From Mesocentrotus franciscanus (Eukaryota > Echinodermata > Echinoidea > Camarodonta > Strongylocentrotidae): 64,000 bases of DNA. The notes below the pieces were generated by a model that did no database searches, was not told the DNA's origin, and saw only the letters and a program-made list of their open reading frames with translations. The stretch spans positions 24,468,761-24,532,760 of the forward strand of contig CP137679.1 of NCBI GenBank assembly GCA_037976565.1, given 5' to 3'. The stretch's first letter is position 1. Each line of letters starts with the position of its first letter. Below are positions 47,701 through 60,142 of this stretch, piece by piece. The position numbers and the translations under genes are program-made.

Positions 47701-50700
47701 ATCCTCCGTTATGATTTTGGTAGCCTTCAGTTTTGGCAGATATCAGAGTTACAGTGTTCTTAAATAAATCATTTTACAATGCACATCCATCAGAACATAG
47801 TGAGAAAGAGGGATAATCTAAAAAGGAAGATAACAAGAGAAAGAGGGAAAGAAGGATTGAGTGTTAGAGCAAGTGTGAAACAGATAAGCTGAAAGAAAAA
47901 AAGGTGAAGAGAGAATGGTATACCTCGCCAACTCAAGTCCTTATCAGCTGCAAATGCATAGTAGAGAGGACCAATGATTTCATTCATGCCCTGTACATAG
48001 CCTTGGCCTGGGTTCAGCTTGGCATAGATGAAGAGAATTCTTTCTAAGACCTCCCAATGAGCCTCTTGACCGTCCTCTAAGGTGTCATGACCAAACTCCA
48101 TCTTCATAGGCTTCTTAGAGGATACCATCTGAAATGAGAGGGAAAAAAGAGTCTTTATACTTTCTATCAGATGTACTCAAGGCTCATGTGCAACATCATT
48201 TTCAAAAGTATTATTAGTAGAGGTGTTGTTGTCCAGTGGATAAGTCTCCGGACTGTGAACCACAAGGTACAGGGTTCGAATTCCTGTCCCAGCACTAATG
48301 CTATTTGGCAAGATATTAATCTACGTTTGCCACACTACATCCAGGTGAGGTAAATGAGTACCTACCTGGCAGGAATTAATTTCTTTAAATGATCGAACGT
48401 TGTAATGGCAGCCATGCTAAAGCTGGAGTAATAATAATGGAGCGGCGTCAGGAGTGGCAATTTGCTAGACATAAGCGCTATATAAGACTCCACATTTTAT
48501 TACTATTATTATTTTATTATTTCATGCGCACACCCAGTACAACTCGTTTTATTCCACCGGGAGTGTAGAGCCGTATTACTTTCAGATTCAGATTCAGATT
48601 ACTATACAGTGAAACCTTGTCATAGAGACCATGCAAGCAAAACAAGAAAAGTGGTATTTATCAGAAGGAGGTCTTTAAATGCACGTTACTTTATCATAGG
48701 CTTCATTGAAAATAGGCTTCGTAGACAGGTGGTCTTTCTATACAGGCAACAGCTAAATCAGGTTTGATTGTAATTGTGAAAATGGATTTTGGACTGGGAA
48801 AAGCATAACAATTGGGGAGATGCGATGGCTCAGTGGTAGAGAAGTGGTCTCGTAACCAGGAGGTCCCGGGTACGAAACCTTGGAGAGGACTTAAAGCCTT
48901 TGGTCCCCTGGTTGCTTACTTACAATGATATACAAGCTGTCTTAGCAGTCAGGTAAAACAAACGAATAATTACATAACATTTTAACAAAAAAAAAAAAGA
49001 TAAAACGAAAGACATGTAGAATGGAGTTAACACAGCTACACTATAGAGTGGTGAAGTGTGACGTCATCAAAAATCTATTTTTGGAATTTCTCAATTTTTT
49101 CTTCATTTTCCGAAGAGCATCAAATAATGTCCAAATGTCGAAAACCAATTGAATAGGTTAAGTATTGGCTGAGATATGATCATCTGAATAAAAAGATTGC
49201 CTATGGGAACTCAGTGTTATATTGCTCTGGCTCCTAATGTTATGAGCCAGAGCAATATAATACTGAGTTCCCATAGGCAATCTTTTTATTCAGACGGTCA
49301 TATCTCAGCCAATACTTAACCTATTCAATTGGTTTTCGACATTTGGACATTATTTTTGATGCTCTTCGAAAATGAAGAAAAATTGAGAAATTCCAAAAAT
49401 AGATTTTTATGACGTCACAGCTTCGGTACTCTATATGTCACCTGCAGTAAATGCAAAAACCATGTTCTTGCACCAGTACCATTTGGAAAGGTATTAATAC
49501 TCAATACACCCTTTCACGGTTAAGGCTGCCATTTTAATTTGCGAGTAAATATTGCGTCATCAATGTTTTTAGATGCGCATGTATTTTTGCGTCACTGCCT
49601 GCGCTGCGCGCTCACATCATATTGACATGGGCACCATTTTAAATTACGAGTAAACAAGTTGTTTACTCGTAATTTAAATGGCGCTGCAGTCGGCGCATGC
49701 GCACTCTTGTAACCGTGAAAGGGTGTATTACTAAGTCTCTCAGATAGGACATAAAACCATTGGTCCCCAGGTTCCTTAAATACAAGCATACAGTTGGGGC
49801 TTTGCCTTGCAGTCAGGTAAAATAAATCACCAATCATTAATGCAATTGTCAGATCAATATGGTAAGGCCATGACTTACATTTGTCATGCCAGCTCTAGAC
49901 CTCGCCACAGCAACTGAGTGGAACATGGTGTGTTCTATCCGCTTCCTCAGCGTCTCCAGCGAGGTGGACGCATCAACAAGCTCCTTGCATGGGTAGTCTG
50001 TGGCTGTCTGGAAAAATCCTATGTCGGGCTGTAATCTCCTACAATAATAACAAGAAAATTGCTGAAGTGAGAGTAAAAGATGTTTATGAAAGAAATAAGA
50101 TCAAGGCTCTCTGGGGGAAAAAATGCTTTTGACTGAAATATCCTACAACAATGTCAAGAAAATTGGGAAATAACATTGTGATTACATTTTCCTACTTTCA
50201 GTCTCTTTCAGTCATTCACGATTGCATTCTGCGCAATTTTGGTAGGATGTAGTTGCATTGTTCTGATTTCCCTTGTAGGTAATATAGAAGAAGAATGTTT
50301 GAAATAAGTATGTTCACTCTTTCAGTGAAAGAAAAGTGTTCTGCCAATAATTATTGTTATCAAATATTGTGATTTTCTTTAATTTTCAGGGGTCCTATGA
50401 AAAGACAGGTGTAAGTTTTCTGGAAGTATTTAATTGCACATAAGAAGACCAAAATGCCCTGAAAGTATTAGTACATGCAGAGAAATATTTGATTCTGAAT
50501 AACTTTTATCCTTTTATCAAATATTTTCACTGTAACCATTTGAAAATCATTTTACATATTTTTGTAGGTCATTAACAAGCACAACTGCTAGCTTAACACT
50601 AGTGCTGTAGCCGAACCGCCGAACCGAACGGAAGTTCGCCGAACATGGCACTTCCGAACCGAGCCGAACCGAACCGAACACAAAGGCCTGGTTCGGATGT

Positions 50701-53700
50701 TCGGCAGAAAGATTTTAAACGTTTTTGCAGGCTAATTAACTTGTCATTTTATACCTAATTTTCATGTCATGATTGCTGATTCTATATTTACTTTTTTCCC
50801 ATTTTCCTCTGTCAGAATAAAATGGGAAATTTATTTTTATTTTATTTTTATTTCTAGGGTACCTAGAAATTAGAGGGCGTCTGTAATAGAAAATATTTCG
50901 CTTGTCTGAATATGCAAATTAGGGTGTGGTGCCGAGAAAGCTAAAGTGTGTACGTGTCGATTTGACTCAGGGCAGTTGACTGGAAGACCGAGGTTGGAGT
51001 TGGGCGTGTGAGAGGTCTTGTACATGTACCCTTATGTGTGTTGTGGAAGTTGCTACCAGGGCCTTGATTTTTGTATTCGGCGCCAGCAATCTTTTTCCTC
51101 AGGCGACACCGGTACAAGAGGTATCCTCCATGTAGCCCAGAACCTCAATTTTCCTGCCATTGGCAAAACCTTGTCAATATAAACTGTAAGTAGCTTTCAT
51201 TACATAACCTACGTGTGATAATTAGATTCAGATAAGTGAAAATACAGTTAGTATATATATATACGATTATAAACCCATAGATTGAAAGATTGAAATAAGT
51301 ATTATTCTGATATGAAAGAACCATTTTTTTTCATTGTGCAAGAAGAACACATTTTAGAGCAAATTAGCTCGTATGTTTATCAAAATTAATTATTCATGAA
51401 CACGTCATACGAAAGGGTCATTCATGAACTATCGTTCTCCTGAGTGTCGATCGATAGGGATAATTATACGTTTATCAATACAAATGCTCTAACGCTTCAG
51501 GCATAAATTCTGAATCATATCTAAAAGAACATTTTTTTTTGTGTGTGTTAATGAATTAACGCATTACAACCTAGTAGTAATGTTGAGAAACAATTTATTA
51601 TTGAAATTGTTGTGCTAGAAATGACTTAATTTCTCTAACGAATTTTTATTGACCTAACGAAATTCTTATAAAGAATAATTAAGTTATAGTGCCATCATTC
51701 TTCATGACAAAACTAGTGGCACGCTGAGCTTCGTCGTATTAGTATTCAAGACTCGTTAAGTCGTATAATATATCTTTTTGCCCGGGTCAGCAGTTAGATT
51801 GATGACCCTACTTTATAATGAAAGAAAGTGTGGTGAAAAGAAACCATGTTTATTTGGTTATAACCGGATAAAAAAGTCTGGTTAAATAAACCTTTATTTC
51901 ATTGCTTGTTTTAATCCAAAATAATTATTAGGAATAAGTGTTGAAAACGTAGAAATTAGATTTCATGTATTTTGAAGGATATATTGATAATTTCATTTAT
52001 AGCCGTGTCACAAGGGACAAGAAAGTTCTTCACGACAAAACTAGTGGCACGCCGAGCTTCGTCTAATTAATATTCAAGAATCGTCGAGTCGCTTCATCCG
52101 GGATCTTGAAGACGACGTCACATGACTGATTGCCGTAATGAGTGATCACGGGGCATCATCCTTCCGACACAAGTCTCCAGGCATCGATTCATCGTAGAAA
52201 CCATGTCGGTATTTGATCTTCTGATATAGCAACCAATATTAGCAAACACCAAAAAAAAAGGCCTTTCGCGTAATTCGGACAAATGTCCTAATTTCGGACA
52301 CTTCGGATAACTTCAGATAATTACTGAACTTGAAACGGGAAGTTAACTTCAGACGGGACTCCACTTGTTGTTAATTGAGTAATTAATTGACAGCACTTAT
52401 ATTTACATATATGTGTAATAACAGATTCTTATGAATATACTTGTACATATATGTGTAATAACAGATTCTTATGAATATACTTGTGTTTTGTATTTCAAAG
52501 TTAAATCGTTCAACTGTAACCAAAAGAACCTACTGTTGAATTTAAATGCTGATTTAGTTTTCATTAAACAGTTTTTAAAACTCATTTATCAGAGTCTTCT
52601 TGGCTATTTTGTTGTATCCCTGAATAATCCTGACATCCTCCTTTGTGATTCATGCCTCTCCAGTCGTGGGCGCGACTTCAATGACGCCATTTAAATCCCA
52701 AATCCTGACCTCTGCAACGTCGCGATCGCAAGCTATAAACAAGCTAGAATACACGTGCCTATTATTAGGCACTGATCAAAACAAGTTCGGCTCAAACCCA
52801 AACAATACAAAAATAAAAAAAAATGAATTGTAATAATATCGGACAAATTTTACCATCTAAATAACGAAATAAATACATATTATAGTATTCTAATTTATTT
52901 ATTTAGGAAAATTAGGAATTTTATTATTTACCCCATTAAAAATAAACATTTATAGTAACGGCAATCGAACGAGCCTGGGCTGCTATCTCTGTGTATAACT
53001 TATACATCGGTGAATTCAAGATGGCAGCTTTCATGACTCGTAACATTAGACAACAACCGTCTCGGCAAATCTTTAAAAAATATCATTTATTTTCAAATTG
53101 AAAACATGATTCTTGTAAAACTGCAAATAAAACACGATTAAAAACAGAAATATGAATGTAAGTACTAAAATAGTTACGTTTAAAGCAGTTTTTTATGTGA
53201 AAAACGTGCTGGTCGGAAGCAGTGTTTTTCATCAGGAGTGGGGCAGAAGTCCTCCGTGCTCGTCGGGCCCGCCTGGCCGGCCCGCCCAGCGCCGACCACC
53301 GTAGCTATTAGGCTGCTTGCTATTATATTACCAAACCCCGAACCGAACCAAGTTCGGGTAAAAAATTGCCGAACTCTGCCGAACCGAACCGAACCCAAAC
53401 ATGGCGCCTGACTTACAGCCTTACTTAACACGCACTCCATTTTTGTTTCAAATCTAACAAAACATAAGTGCCTGAAACTGAGGCAGTCGCAAAAAATGGC
53501 CTACTTCATACCTTGTATCTTTGTCAATTTGAAGAAGAACGTCATTGTCTTTGAAGTACTGAGACCACTGGCTGTCTGGTTTGGGGTTCAAAGGCTAAAA
53601 AGAAAATACATAATTGTGTATCATGTTGCAATCAAATAGTTATTTTAAATTTTTTGTATGAAAAACTTTATACTCTCAAGCCCTTCTCAACCTTGATGTG

Positions 53701-56700
53701 TTGAACCATCTTGAAAAACTGCCTTATGTACCATGGCAGCAAAACTTTGTGTGAACTCTTGACAAGTAAATAACAGCTTTGGTAAAAAATAAATAAAAAA
53801 ACAGAATTTACACATGTATATATTCTTAAAATTGATATCAGGAAATCTCACATCTGCAAGGGCAAATAAAACGTGAATTGAGGCAGTATAAATATAAAGT
53901 CTTACATGATCTTCCATTGTAACATCTGTCCTCTTAGTACTGTATTCCTTAGACCCAGGCTGAATAATCATCTCTTCGAGAAAATCTTTGTATAATTGTC
54001 TGGAGTTAAAAAATAAAAAATAAAAACACCAACAATATAGCAAAAGTTAATTATTTGCTCAAAGAAAAGGGTGTAATGTGTATAAAACAAAGCATGCCTG
54101 AATTTATGTATGAATTAAAACCTGTATTATTATTATTCAGACTATCATAGGAATGTCAATGCTTATTGAACAACATTTTAAAATATTAAGTAAGATTGGC
54201 TGATATTTTCAATGAGGATATTGTAGAACAAAGGTTTTTACATATCTTTTACATGCAAAAGCTGCAAATTCTATGTTGTCTGATAAACAAAAACAAAAGA
54301 AAGCTCTACAATGAAAACAGATATATATTCTGTATCATGCCTGTATGAAACAGGAGATATTTTAAATTTAAAGATCCTCTCACCTTTTGGGGCATTGAAA
54401 GTTGCAAGGCTTGATAATTCTTCTTTTAAATCTCAAAATCAAATCAAAATACTTGAATGAATCATATACCTTAATACTCTAGACACAAAATCATTTCAAT
54501 TAAAGCAAAAAAAACACCCAAAATACAAATAGTAATAACACATGCATAGCTTACTTTGAATCATCAGGGCATCGCATTACCCAACCTTTGGTGAAAAACA
54601 TGCCCCTTGATGTCGGGGGTAATGTTTGTGAAATAAACCCCTCTCATCTACAGATGGTCTGGTCCAATTTACCCGACACTCTGTGAAAACCCTACTGCAA
54701 ATCTACAAAAGGTCGCATGATCTTCCGTTTCACGAAAGGTCGTGTAACGCAAAACGCAACCACCCGACGATGGTGCCCTGATGATTCGAGGCAAGCCTAC
54801 ATATATCTATGTCAATTATAAAATGTAAAGCAATTTCAGACGCACCTCTGTTTTGCTAATGCATTTTGCCAATCTGATCTAACCGTGGGAAGGTAACTTA
54901 ACAAGATCTGTAAAATAAAAAAGACAAAAGAAATATCAAGCAAAAATTTGGTGTTAAATTGGAAGTGGAGACAAGAGAAAATTGACATCTAAATGCCTAA
55001 ATCAATCATTGAAACCAACACAGGTTTACAAAATTCACATACAACAATTTGTATAACGGGGTATCAAATAGGTGTTACTGTTACACAAACATACTCTTAA
55101 CATAAAGACATTTTTCCCCCAAAAAAGATTTACACGTAGGTTATATATCAGACTTAATGACAAAATATTCACATTTTGTTTAAATCTTTTGGTCAAATAA
55201 TCATTACTGAAAATGGTATTATGTTTCATTTTCATCACAAAACATTGATACAAACCCTTAGTACTCTGATCAATTGAATGTCTGATTATGCACCGTTTTC
55301 AGCTTGAATGGACATAGTGGTAGTTTGCAATGTATGCTTTAAAGAGAAAGACCAGTTCTGGTCATGCGATTGCATTGTGAAAGAAACGTTGTGAAATCGA
55401 TCAGAAAAGGTTGATCATCTAGCATATAAGTATTGGTATGTACTGCAAGGTTCTGGAATCATCAAAATGATAAGAAATTTGGCCCAGTCTTGGTAAAGTT
55501 ACAAGCACTGTACACAGAAAGATGTATATGGGACTACGCGACCACGTGCGCGATATCTATTTGGTCCCAATAGATATAATAATTTACCAAATATATCAAT
55601 TAGTAGGCGGTTTCCGACTTTCCCGCAAAATTTGTATCATCACGTATTAGTCAAAACATATTCTTTCACATGATTGGTAATGAGAGCTTCCATTTCATTT
55701 TTTTGAGAGAGGGGCGTTTCCAAAACTGGTCTTTACCTTTAAAGGGGAAGCAGGTCATGTCTTATATGTCACAGAGTCAATTTTTGTTTGATTTATCGCA
55801 ACTTCAAAATTTCATAACTTTCTTATTTTTCATCGGATTTTGCTCAACTTTCACTGATCTGTTTCTCTCATTTTTCTGCTTCTATTAAAACCAACTTAAT
55901 ATCAGGGTGGACTTCCCTTTTAAATTCTTAAGATTTGCTGACATTTAAACATTTCTTTATTGCTGGAATCTGGATACAGATGTTAATACAAGACCAAACA
56001 GATGCTGAGCCAAATCTGAACCACAATCTTACCTTGGATGATAAGTGTGAATAATTTGACACCAAGATCAATTTGAAAGACTGGGATCCTTTCTTGTCTT
56101 TTATCATTGAAATGTTAAATAGTGTACAATGACAAATTGCATTGGGTAATAATTAAAGGATTGAAAACTCTGACATACTTTCCAACAAACTGATCTCATT
56201 CCTGCAGAGTCCGGAACACCTGAAGATAAAATTACACAGAAAAAAATATTATCTTTAGTCGAATGACTAATTCCTTTAGCTGGAAACACAGGCATTTTTA
56301 TTCCATCATTTCATTACTAGTCAAAATGTTTTTGTTCTTCCAATCAATAAATTTTTTTTTGTTTAATGGTAACAGCTTTCTCTATTAATTTTGTGTGATG
56401 GAGTAATGATACTCTTCAAGTGCTCTACGGGCATTAGTGTCATTGGATCTTTATCCATTGCCTTGCCTGACCATCACACTTTGAGCTTTGCTTTTATCTC
56501 TTCATTATTCCATCACACAAAATTAGGGGAGGGAAGGAGGTAGCATTGTGATTATTTTGCCTCGATCAAAATTGTGAAAATATAACTATGAGTATGACTA
56601 TGAGTATGAACGAGTCCATATTTAGTCAGGAAGTCACCGATTTGTTTATGCCTTTATGGAAGCACACATAGCTGCATCGCTATCCTGGCTGTGTATTAAA

Positions 56701-57729
56701 ACCCGTTTTATTGATCTCAACATTTTAAACACCACTGTGCACAACTAAACTGATTTCACTCAAAATCAGTACTTTAGTGACAATTGATGACACCTAAATA
56801 GCAGTAAAATACAATTTTTTAAACTCACCGAAGTTAAGAATTATTTAAAAATTAAAATCGTGAGTCCACTGTCAAACTTGCTTACAGTTTTATCGGCATG
56901 ATTGTGTACATTTGTGTGTTATAAGTGTATCGACTATTCACGTGTGAAATTGCTGCCTATTAACACATGGTACAGCGCTAGAGGTCCATACGCAGTATTG
57001 ACTCTCTATGCTTTGCTGGAGTGTATGGAAGTGCATATTTCATCATGCATGTTATGTGACTGCGGTCAGGGCCATTATCTTATGCAAGATTGTCGTGAAA
57101 ATGCAACCACTCAGTCTCACTAATGTCTAAGTACCGTTTACGGTTTATGTTGTCAATTGCACTGGAATCCCCCCCCCCCTCCCCCTCCAATCTATGTAAT
57201 GCATAATGACATGTGTACATGGACACCGACTGAAAAGTGAATGATCAATGACTTGAATGAGTCTGACTGAATTGTCGAGTCAATCCTTTTTCTTTTAAAT
57301 GAATGTGTTAATTAAAAAATCAACCCTAATAGTACCTCATTTACATTGTACAATATAACATGACCGATAAAATCAAGCCCTTTTTGGTACTACTTTTTGG
57401 ATCCTACGTCTTCTGTCTAGGCCTAGATCTACATTTCAATACCTTATATTATTATAAAAAGCTCCACTAACGTAATTTCACATATGTGGGACTAGTATAT
57501 ACTTGCTTACCATTGAAACACATTTTGGACAGCTCCACGATATTTATTTTGGGACCTTTCAAGACATCTTCAAAGGACGAAACCCTGAAATATGAAAAGA
57601 AATATATGATGATAATGTAGAAAATAACATATTAATAGATTAAATGGAGCTACTAACATATATTAGATCTATTTACAAACAACCAAAGAGGGAAACTCCC
57701 ACCTACCTTTCTGAATAGGAGGCTGCCAT
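44740..57729 (-). CDS. TBC1D13: TBC1 domain family member 13, complete coding sequence
   Basis: Twelve minus-strand exons: 57707-57729, 57511-57584, 56179-56219, 54846-54907, 53906-53999, 53512-53594, 49879-50038, 47924-48128, 47103-47345, 46095-46176, 45536-45593 and 44740-44808. All have AG/GT borders and consistent phase, summing to 1194 bases (397 residues plus stop; the human protein is about 400). TBC proteins are Rab GTPase-activating proteins; vertebrate TBC1D13 is linked to Rab35 and membrane trafficking. Both GAP fingers are present: IDKDTRR (IxxDxxR arginine) across the exon 6/7 border and YVQGMNEI (YxQ glutamine) in exon 8. Other family blocks are EEMIIQPGS, NPKPDSQWSQYFKDNDVLLQ, EAHWEVLERILFIYAKLNPG, EADTFFCFTNLM and KPQFFAFRWLTL. 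Exon 11 uses the CATTAG acceptor, which keeps the frame and the LEGDF block. Confidence 0.95.
45300..45420. repeat. Degenerate GGTTAG/GGGTTA repeat (telomere-like) in TBC1D13 intron 11
   Basis: AGGGTTAGGTTACG, GGTTAGGTTAGGTTATG, TAGGGTTATAGGGTTATGG and similar phrases recur over about 120 bases. Imperfect TTAGGG-like units; may be simple repeat drift. Confidence 0.55.
46295..46523 (+). mobile_element. MITE family A, copy 4 (best preserved)
   Basis: Left end CTGTTAACAACTAAATTATTC; the reversed right end reads CAGTTAACTACTAAATTATTC. TA is on each side (46293-46294 and 46524-46525), the target site of Tc1/mariner-type elements. Lies in TBC1D13 intron 9, between exons 9 and 10. Confidence 0.85.
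46742..47063 (-). mobile_element. tRNA-derived SINE with CR1/L2-like tail
   Basis: On the minus strand it starts GGGGGTGTTGTGGTCGAGTGG (A-box), has GGTTCAAGTCCCG (B-box, 46987-46999), then a body with CACCTGGGTGAGG-like text found in the SINE at 48206. It ends GCGCTATACAAGAACTGAAT(ATT)n. Its 5' end is about 40 bases downstream of the TBC1D13 exon 9 donor, in the same orientation as the gene. Confidence 0.8.
48206..48520 (+). mobile_element. tRNA-derived SINE, second copy
   Basis: TGTTGTCCAGTGGATAAG (A-box), GGTTCGAATTC (B-box, 48273-48283), the body CCAGGTGAGGTAAATGAGTACC, and the tail AGCGCTATATAAGACTCCACATT with (TTA)n. Antisense to TBC1D13, in intron 7 between exons 7 and 8. Confidence 0.8.
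48604..48772. mobile_element. MITE family D, copy 2
   Basis: TACAGTGAAACCTTGTCATAG start and AATCAGGTTTGATTGTA end, imperfect inverted repeats; body with AGACAGGTGGTCTTTCTATA as in copy 1 at 16690-16834. Confidence 0.6.
48813..48890 (+). repeat. tRNA-like fragment
   Basis: GATGGCTCAGTGGTAGAG (A-box-like) and GGTACGAAACC (degraded B-box) at tRNA spacing, like the head of a third SINE type. The GTCCCCTGGTTGC phrase that follows (about 48901) recurs in similar form near 49765. Confidence 0.45.
49040..49435. mobile_element. Near-perfect foldback element, about 190-bp arms
   Basis: The sequence from ACTATAGAGTGG to GAGCCAGAGCAATATAA is mirrored almost base for base. The centre is GGCTCCTAATGTTATGAGCC; the arms (49040-49233 and 49244-49435) differ at few positions. 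Any transcript crossing it, such as the TBC1D13 pre-mRNA (intron 7), would form a very stable long hairpin. Confidence 0.9.
49503..49729. mobile_element. Foldback/MITE with AATACACCCTTTCACGGTTA ends
   Basis: The left end AATACACCCTTTCACGGTTA matches the reversed right end AATACACCCTTTCACGGTTA. A second inner inverted repeat (TTGTTTACTCGTAATTTAAA with TTTTAAATTACGAGTAAACA) occurs at about 49629-49680. Confidence 0.8.
50600..53410. mobile_element. Probable transposon with GCCGAACCGAACC-rich ends, in TBC1D13 intron 6
   Basis: Near 50615-50710 and 53335-53400 there are clusters of CCGAACCGAAC, GTTCGG and GTTCGCC in both orientations, typical of subterminal repeats of some DNA transposons. Between them is AT-rich, non-coding sequence with a duplicated block (ACAAAACTAGTGGCACGC at about 51710 and 52036) and a tandem duplication of about 40 bp (ACATATATGTGTAATAACAG) at 52405-52484. 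Exact ends and family are not established. Confidence 0.5.
54548..54797. mobile_element. MITE family C, copy 2, next to a TBC1D13 splice donor
   Basis: Starts GCTTACTTTGAATCATCAGG and ends CCTGATGATTCGAGGCAAGC. Inner text (CGCATTACCC, GTGTAACGC.AAACGCAACCACCCGA) parallels copy 1 at 9055-9202. It lies 48 bases downstream of the exon 4 donor on the gene's strand. Confidence 0.8.
55739..55923. mobile_element. Foldback element family B, internally deleted copy
   Basis: AAAGGGGAAG start and TCAGGGTGGACTTCCCTTTT end. Only the right arm is complete, matching 11430-11615 closely (CAACTTTC, TCTGCTTCTATTAAAACC). Lies in TBC1D13 intron 3. Confidence 0.75.
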
Positions 57730-60142
57730 CTTGGAATCATGACAATTGTAAGAAAAAAATCATGAGAAGATCAAATATAAAATATTTTGAAAAATTGCTC
57801 AATTTAAAAATATTACTAAATTTGTATTTAAGTATTTACATGATTCGCACATGACACTGTAACCATATTTTGATTTTTTTTTTTTTACAGTTTGTATAAG
57901 TTTAGTACCGATTTTTATAAAAAATACTTTATCTTGGGTTAAAACGGAAGTAAATCATTGGGTATATTTTTCATTTAAGAATATGTATTTTCCATGAACC
58001 TTTATTGCATACCTTAACCTTGTGCTAACTTCAAATTTAGCTAAAATTTGATAATTGACCACCCCTCGGCAATCAATGTTTCCACCGATTAGGGGGGGGG
58101 GTAGGCTATGGGTGCATGGGCGTGCCCAACTAGCTAGCCTATATGATAAAATTAAAAAAGGGCTGTTAAAAAAAAAAGACTGACAGAAAATGGACCATTA
58201 ATATTCCCTTATTACCATGAACTTAGGCATGATTGATGATAAAACCAAAATAAGAAGGGAGAAGGGCAAAATCATATCTCTGTGGGCAAAATATGGGGCA
58301 AAAATATAGGTCTATCATTGAATTTTACAAAAGCGAGTCAAAGCTTCTAGTTCTAAGACTAATGCTAAATAGTAATATAAATGTTTTCTTTATTAAATGA
58401 TTTTTTTTTTTTAAATTCATTTGTATGTAGATTTATTTTTCATAGAATATAAATTTCATTGAAGTCAAATACAATGTAGGCCTAGGCCTATATAGATAGA
58501 TCTCTACAAGAAATTGCTGGAATGGTCTTTCATCGGAACGCGCCGGTGACATATATTGGGCTTATTTTAGTCTACTAAGTTCATTCAGCTTTGGAAAGCC
58601 CCATATATAATTGTACGCAACGCGCAAGAGTCAATAACATCCATGGTGTCGATTTTTCAACTTTGACACTGTATAGCACTGTAGGCACAGCTGATGATGT
58701 GTTTCACAAGGCAAGGAAATGGGTCAACATTTGACTAATTGTTCATGACACTGCATGTTCCTGCTCCGATATCCGGTAATGTATAACATGCATGTCGTTT
58801 GAGTACATTTTACGAAATCCTGCATTCTCGTTTTGTTACGAATACGAGTCTGACTCTGACTGAGCTGAGTCTGACTCTTAGTCTACTCTTACTCTGAGTG
58901 AGACAGACAGAGAGTGAGAATTGCACTGTTTGTGTCTCTATCTATATAGTCTAGATATCTGTGGAGTGTGGGGAATGTGAATCATGAAGAATGCAGTCAC
59001 TGAATTTAGAGCTGAGACTGGGTCAGTGGCTAGTGGTTGAGATTTAAGCACATTGAGACTCTGGCAGTTTTTAATTTAGATTTGTATTACTTTGATAGAT
59101 AGTTTGAATATTATTATTAGCTACTTCCATTGTTTATTCTTTGTGTGAAATAAGCCATCTCTCATTCAATTTGTAATGACTAATGACTTCTTGTTATTAA
59201 AGTCGTACAAAAATGTAAGGATTAGAGTATTAGACTGGAGTATAGTTGAAGTTGAACTTGAAACTTCACTGCTTCAGTTGAACATGTTGTTAAAGACTAA
59301 ACTAAATAAAGATACATTTGATTTTGAAAAATATCATACAATCAGTTGGTATCACTTTTTACTTACAATTTTGATGACATATTCTCCCAAAAAGAAAATT
59401 TCAGGACCCTTGTTGGTAAGTTCATATTTTTAATAGATGCAAATAGACTGCAAAATTTGCTTATCTTTTGTCAATATTTTCATAATATCACACCCAATTT
59501 CAAAGAAAATTTCGCCATCTTATGTAATCATATGTTCCTCTTTCCATTGGTGATATCAGATTTTCGAAACCTTACAGATTTTTTGAGATATGGAAATGTC
59601 CGCGAATTAAGGTTGCACATGAACTATTATCACACCACCACACATGTTTGAAAATTGAGTCTGAGAAGTGTATTAATTGATAGCCATATTTACAACAACA
59701 AAAAACTTCACAAATGACAAAAACTTAGTGTTGCACATTTATTTTGCAGCATGAAACTAATTATATAAATTTGACTCATTCGTGAAATTCAAAATTGAAG
59801 TTTCTTGTTTTACAGTTGATGTACAATGTAGAAATTTCAGCCCAGAAGTTGTCACAAGATAGAGCATTGAGTTATATCTTTTGAAAGCAGTTTGTTATGC
59901 CAACCTCTCAGATTCAGTTCCTTTTGCTTACTCCTCAGCCTGTTGTAAAATTCCCTTGCCAAGCCAACTCTGACCATGAATGTCCAAATGGATAAGTAAC
60001 AATGCACGTTTTATTCTGGCACAAAATGTTAATTAATCTCACTGTTATTTTGCCGGTTTCTCTTTTTACAATGAATCAATCCATAGATCATTGCCCACGA
60101 GGGCACATTAAGGAAGGTCAGTGAACCGTGTGGACATCAGCC
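57730..60142. other. Divergent intergenic interval between TBC1D13 and the ZYG11/ZER1 gene
   Basis: The two genes start back to back about 2.4 kb apart. No other coding region is recognised; open frames at 59176-59651 are AT-driven. A G-run at about 58092 and repeated GAGTCTGACTCT phrases at 58845-58880 are the only notable motifs. It may hold both promoters and 5' untranslated exons. Confidence 0.45.

Noticed and set aside
49592..49837. 81-codon minus-strand frame
   Set aside because: Lies across a foldback element and intron; no motif.
60128..60142. Upstream GTG as the start of the ZYG11/ZER1-family protein
   Set aside because: GTG is not an expected nuclear start in animals; the ATG at 60143 has a good context.
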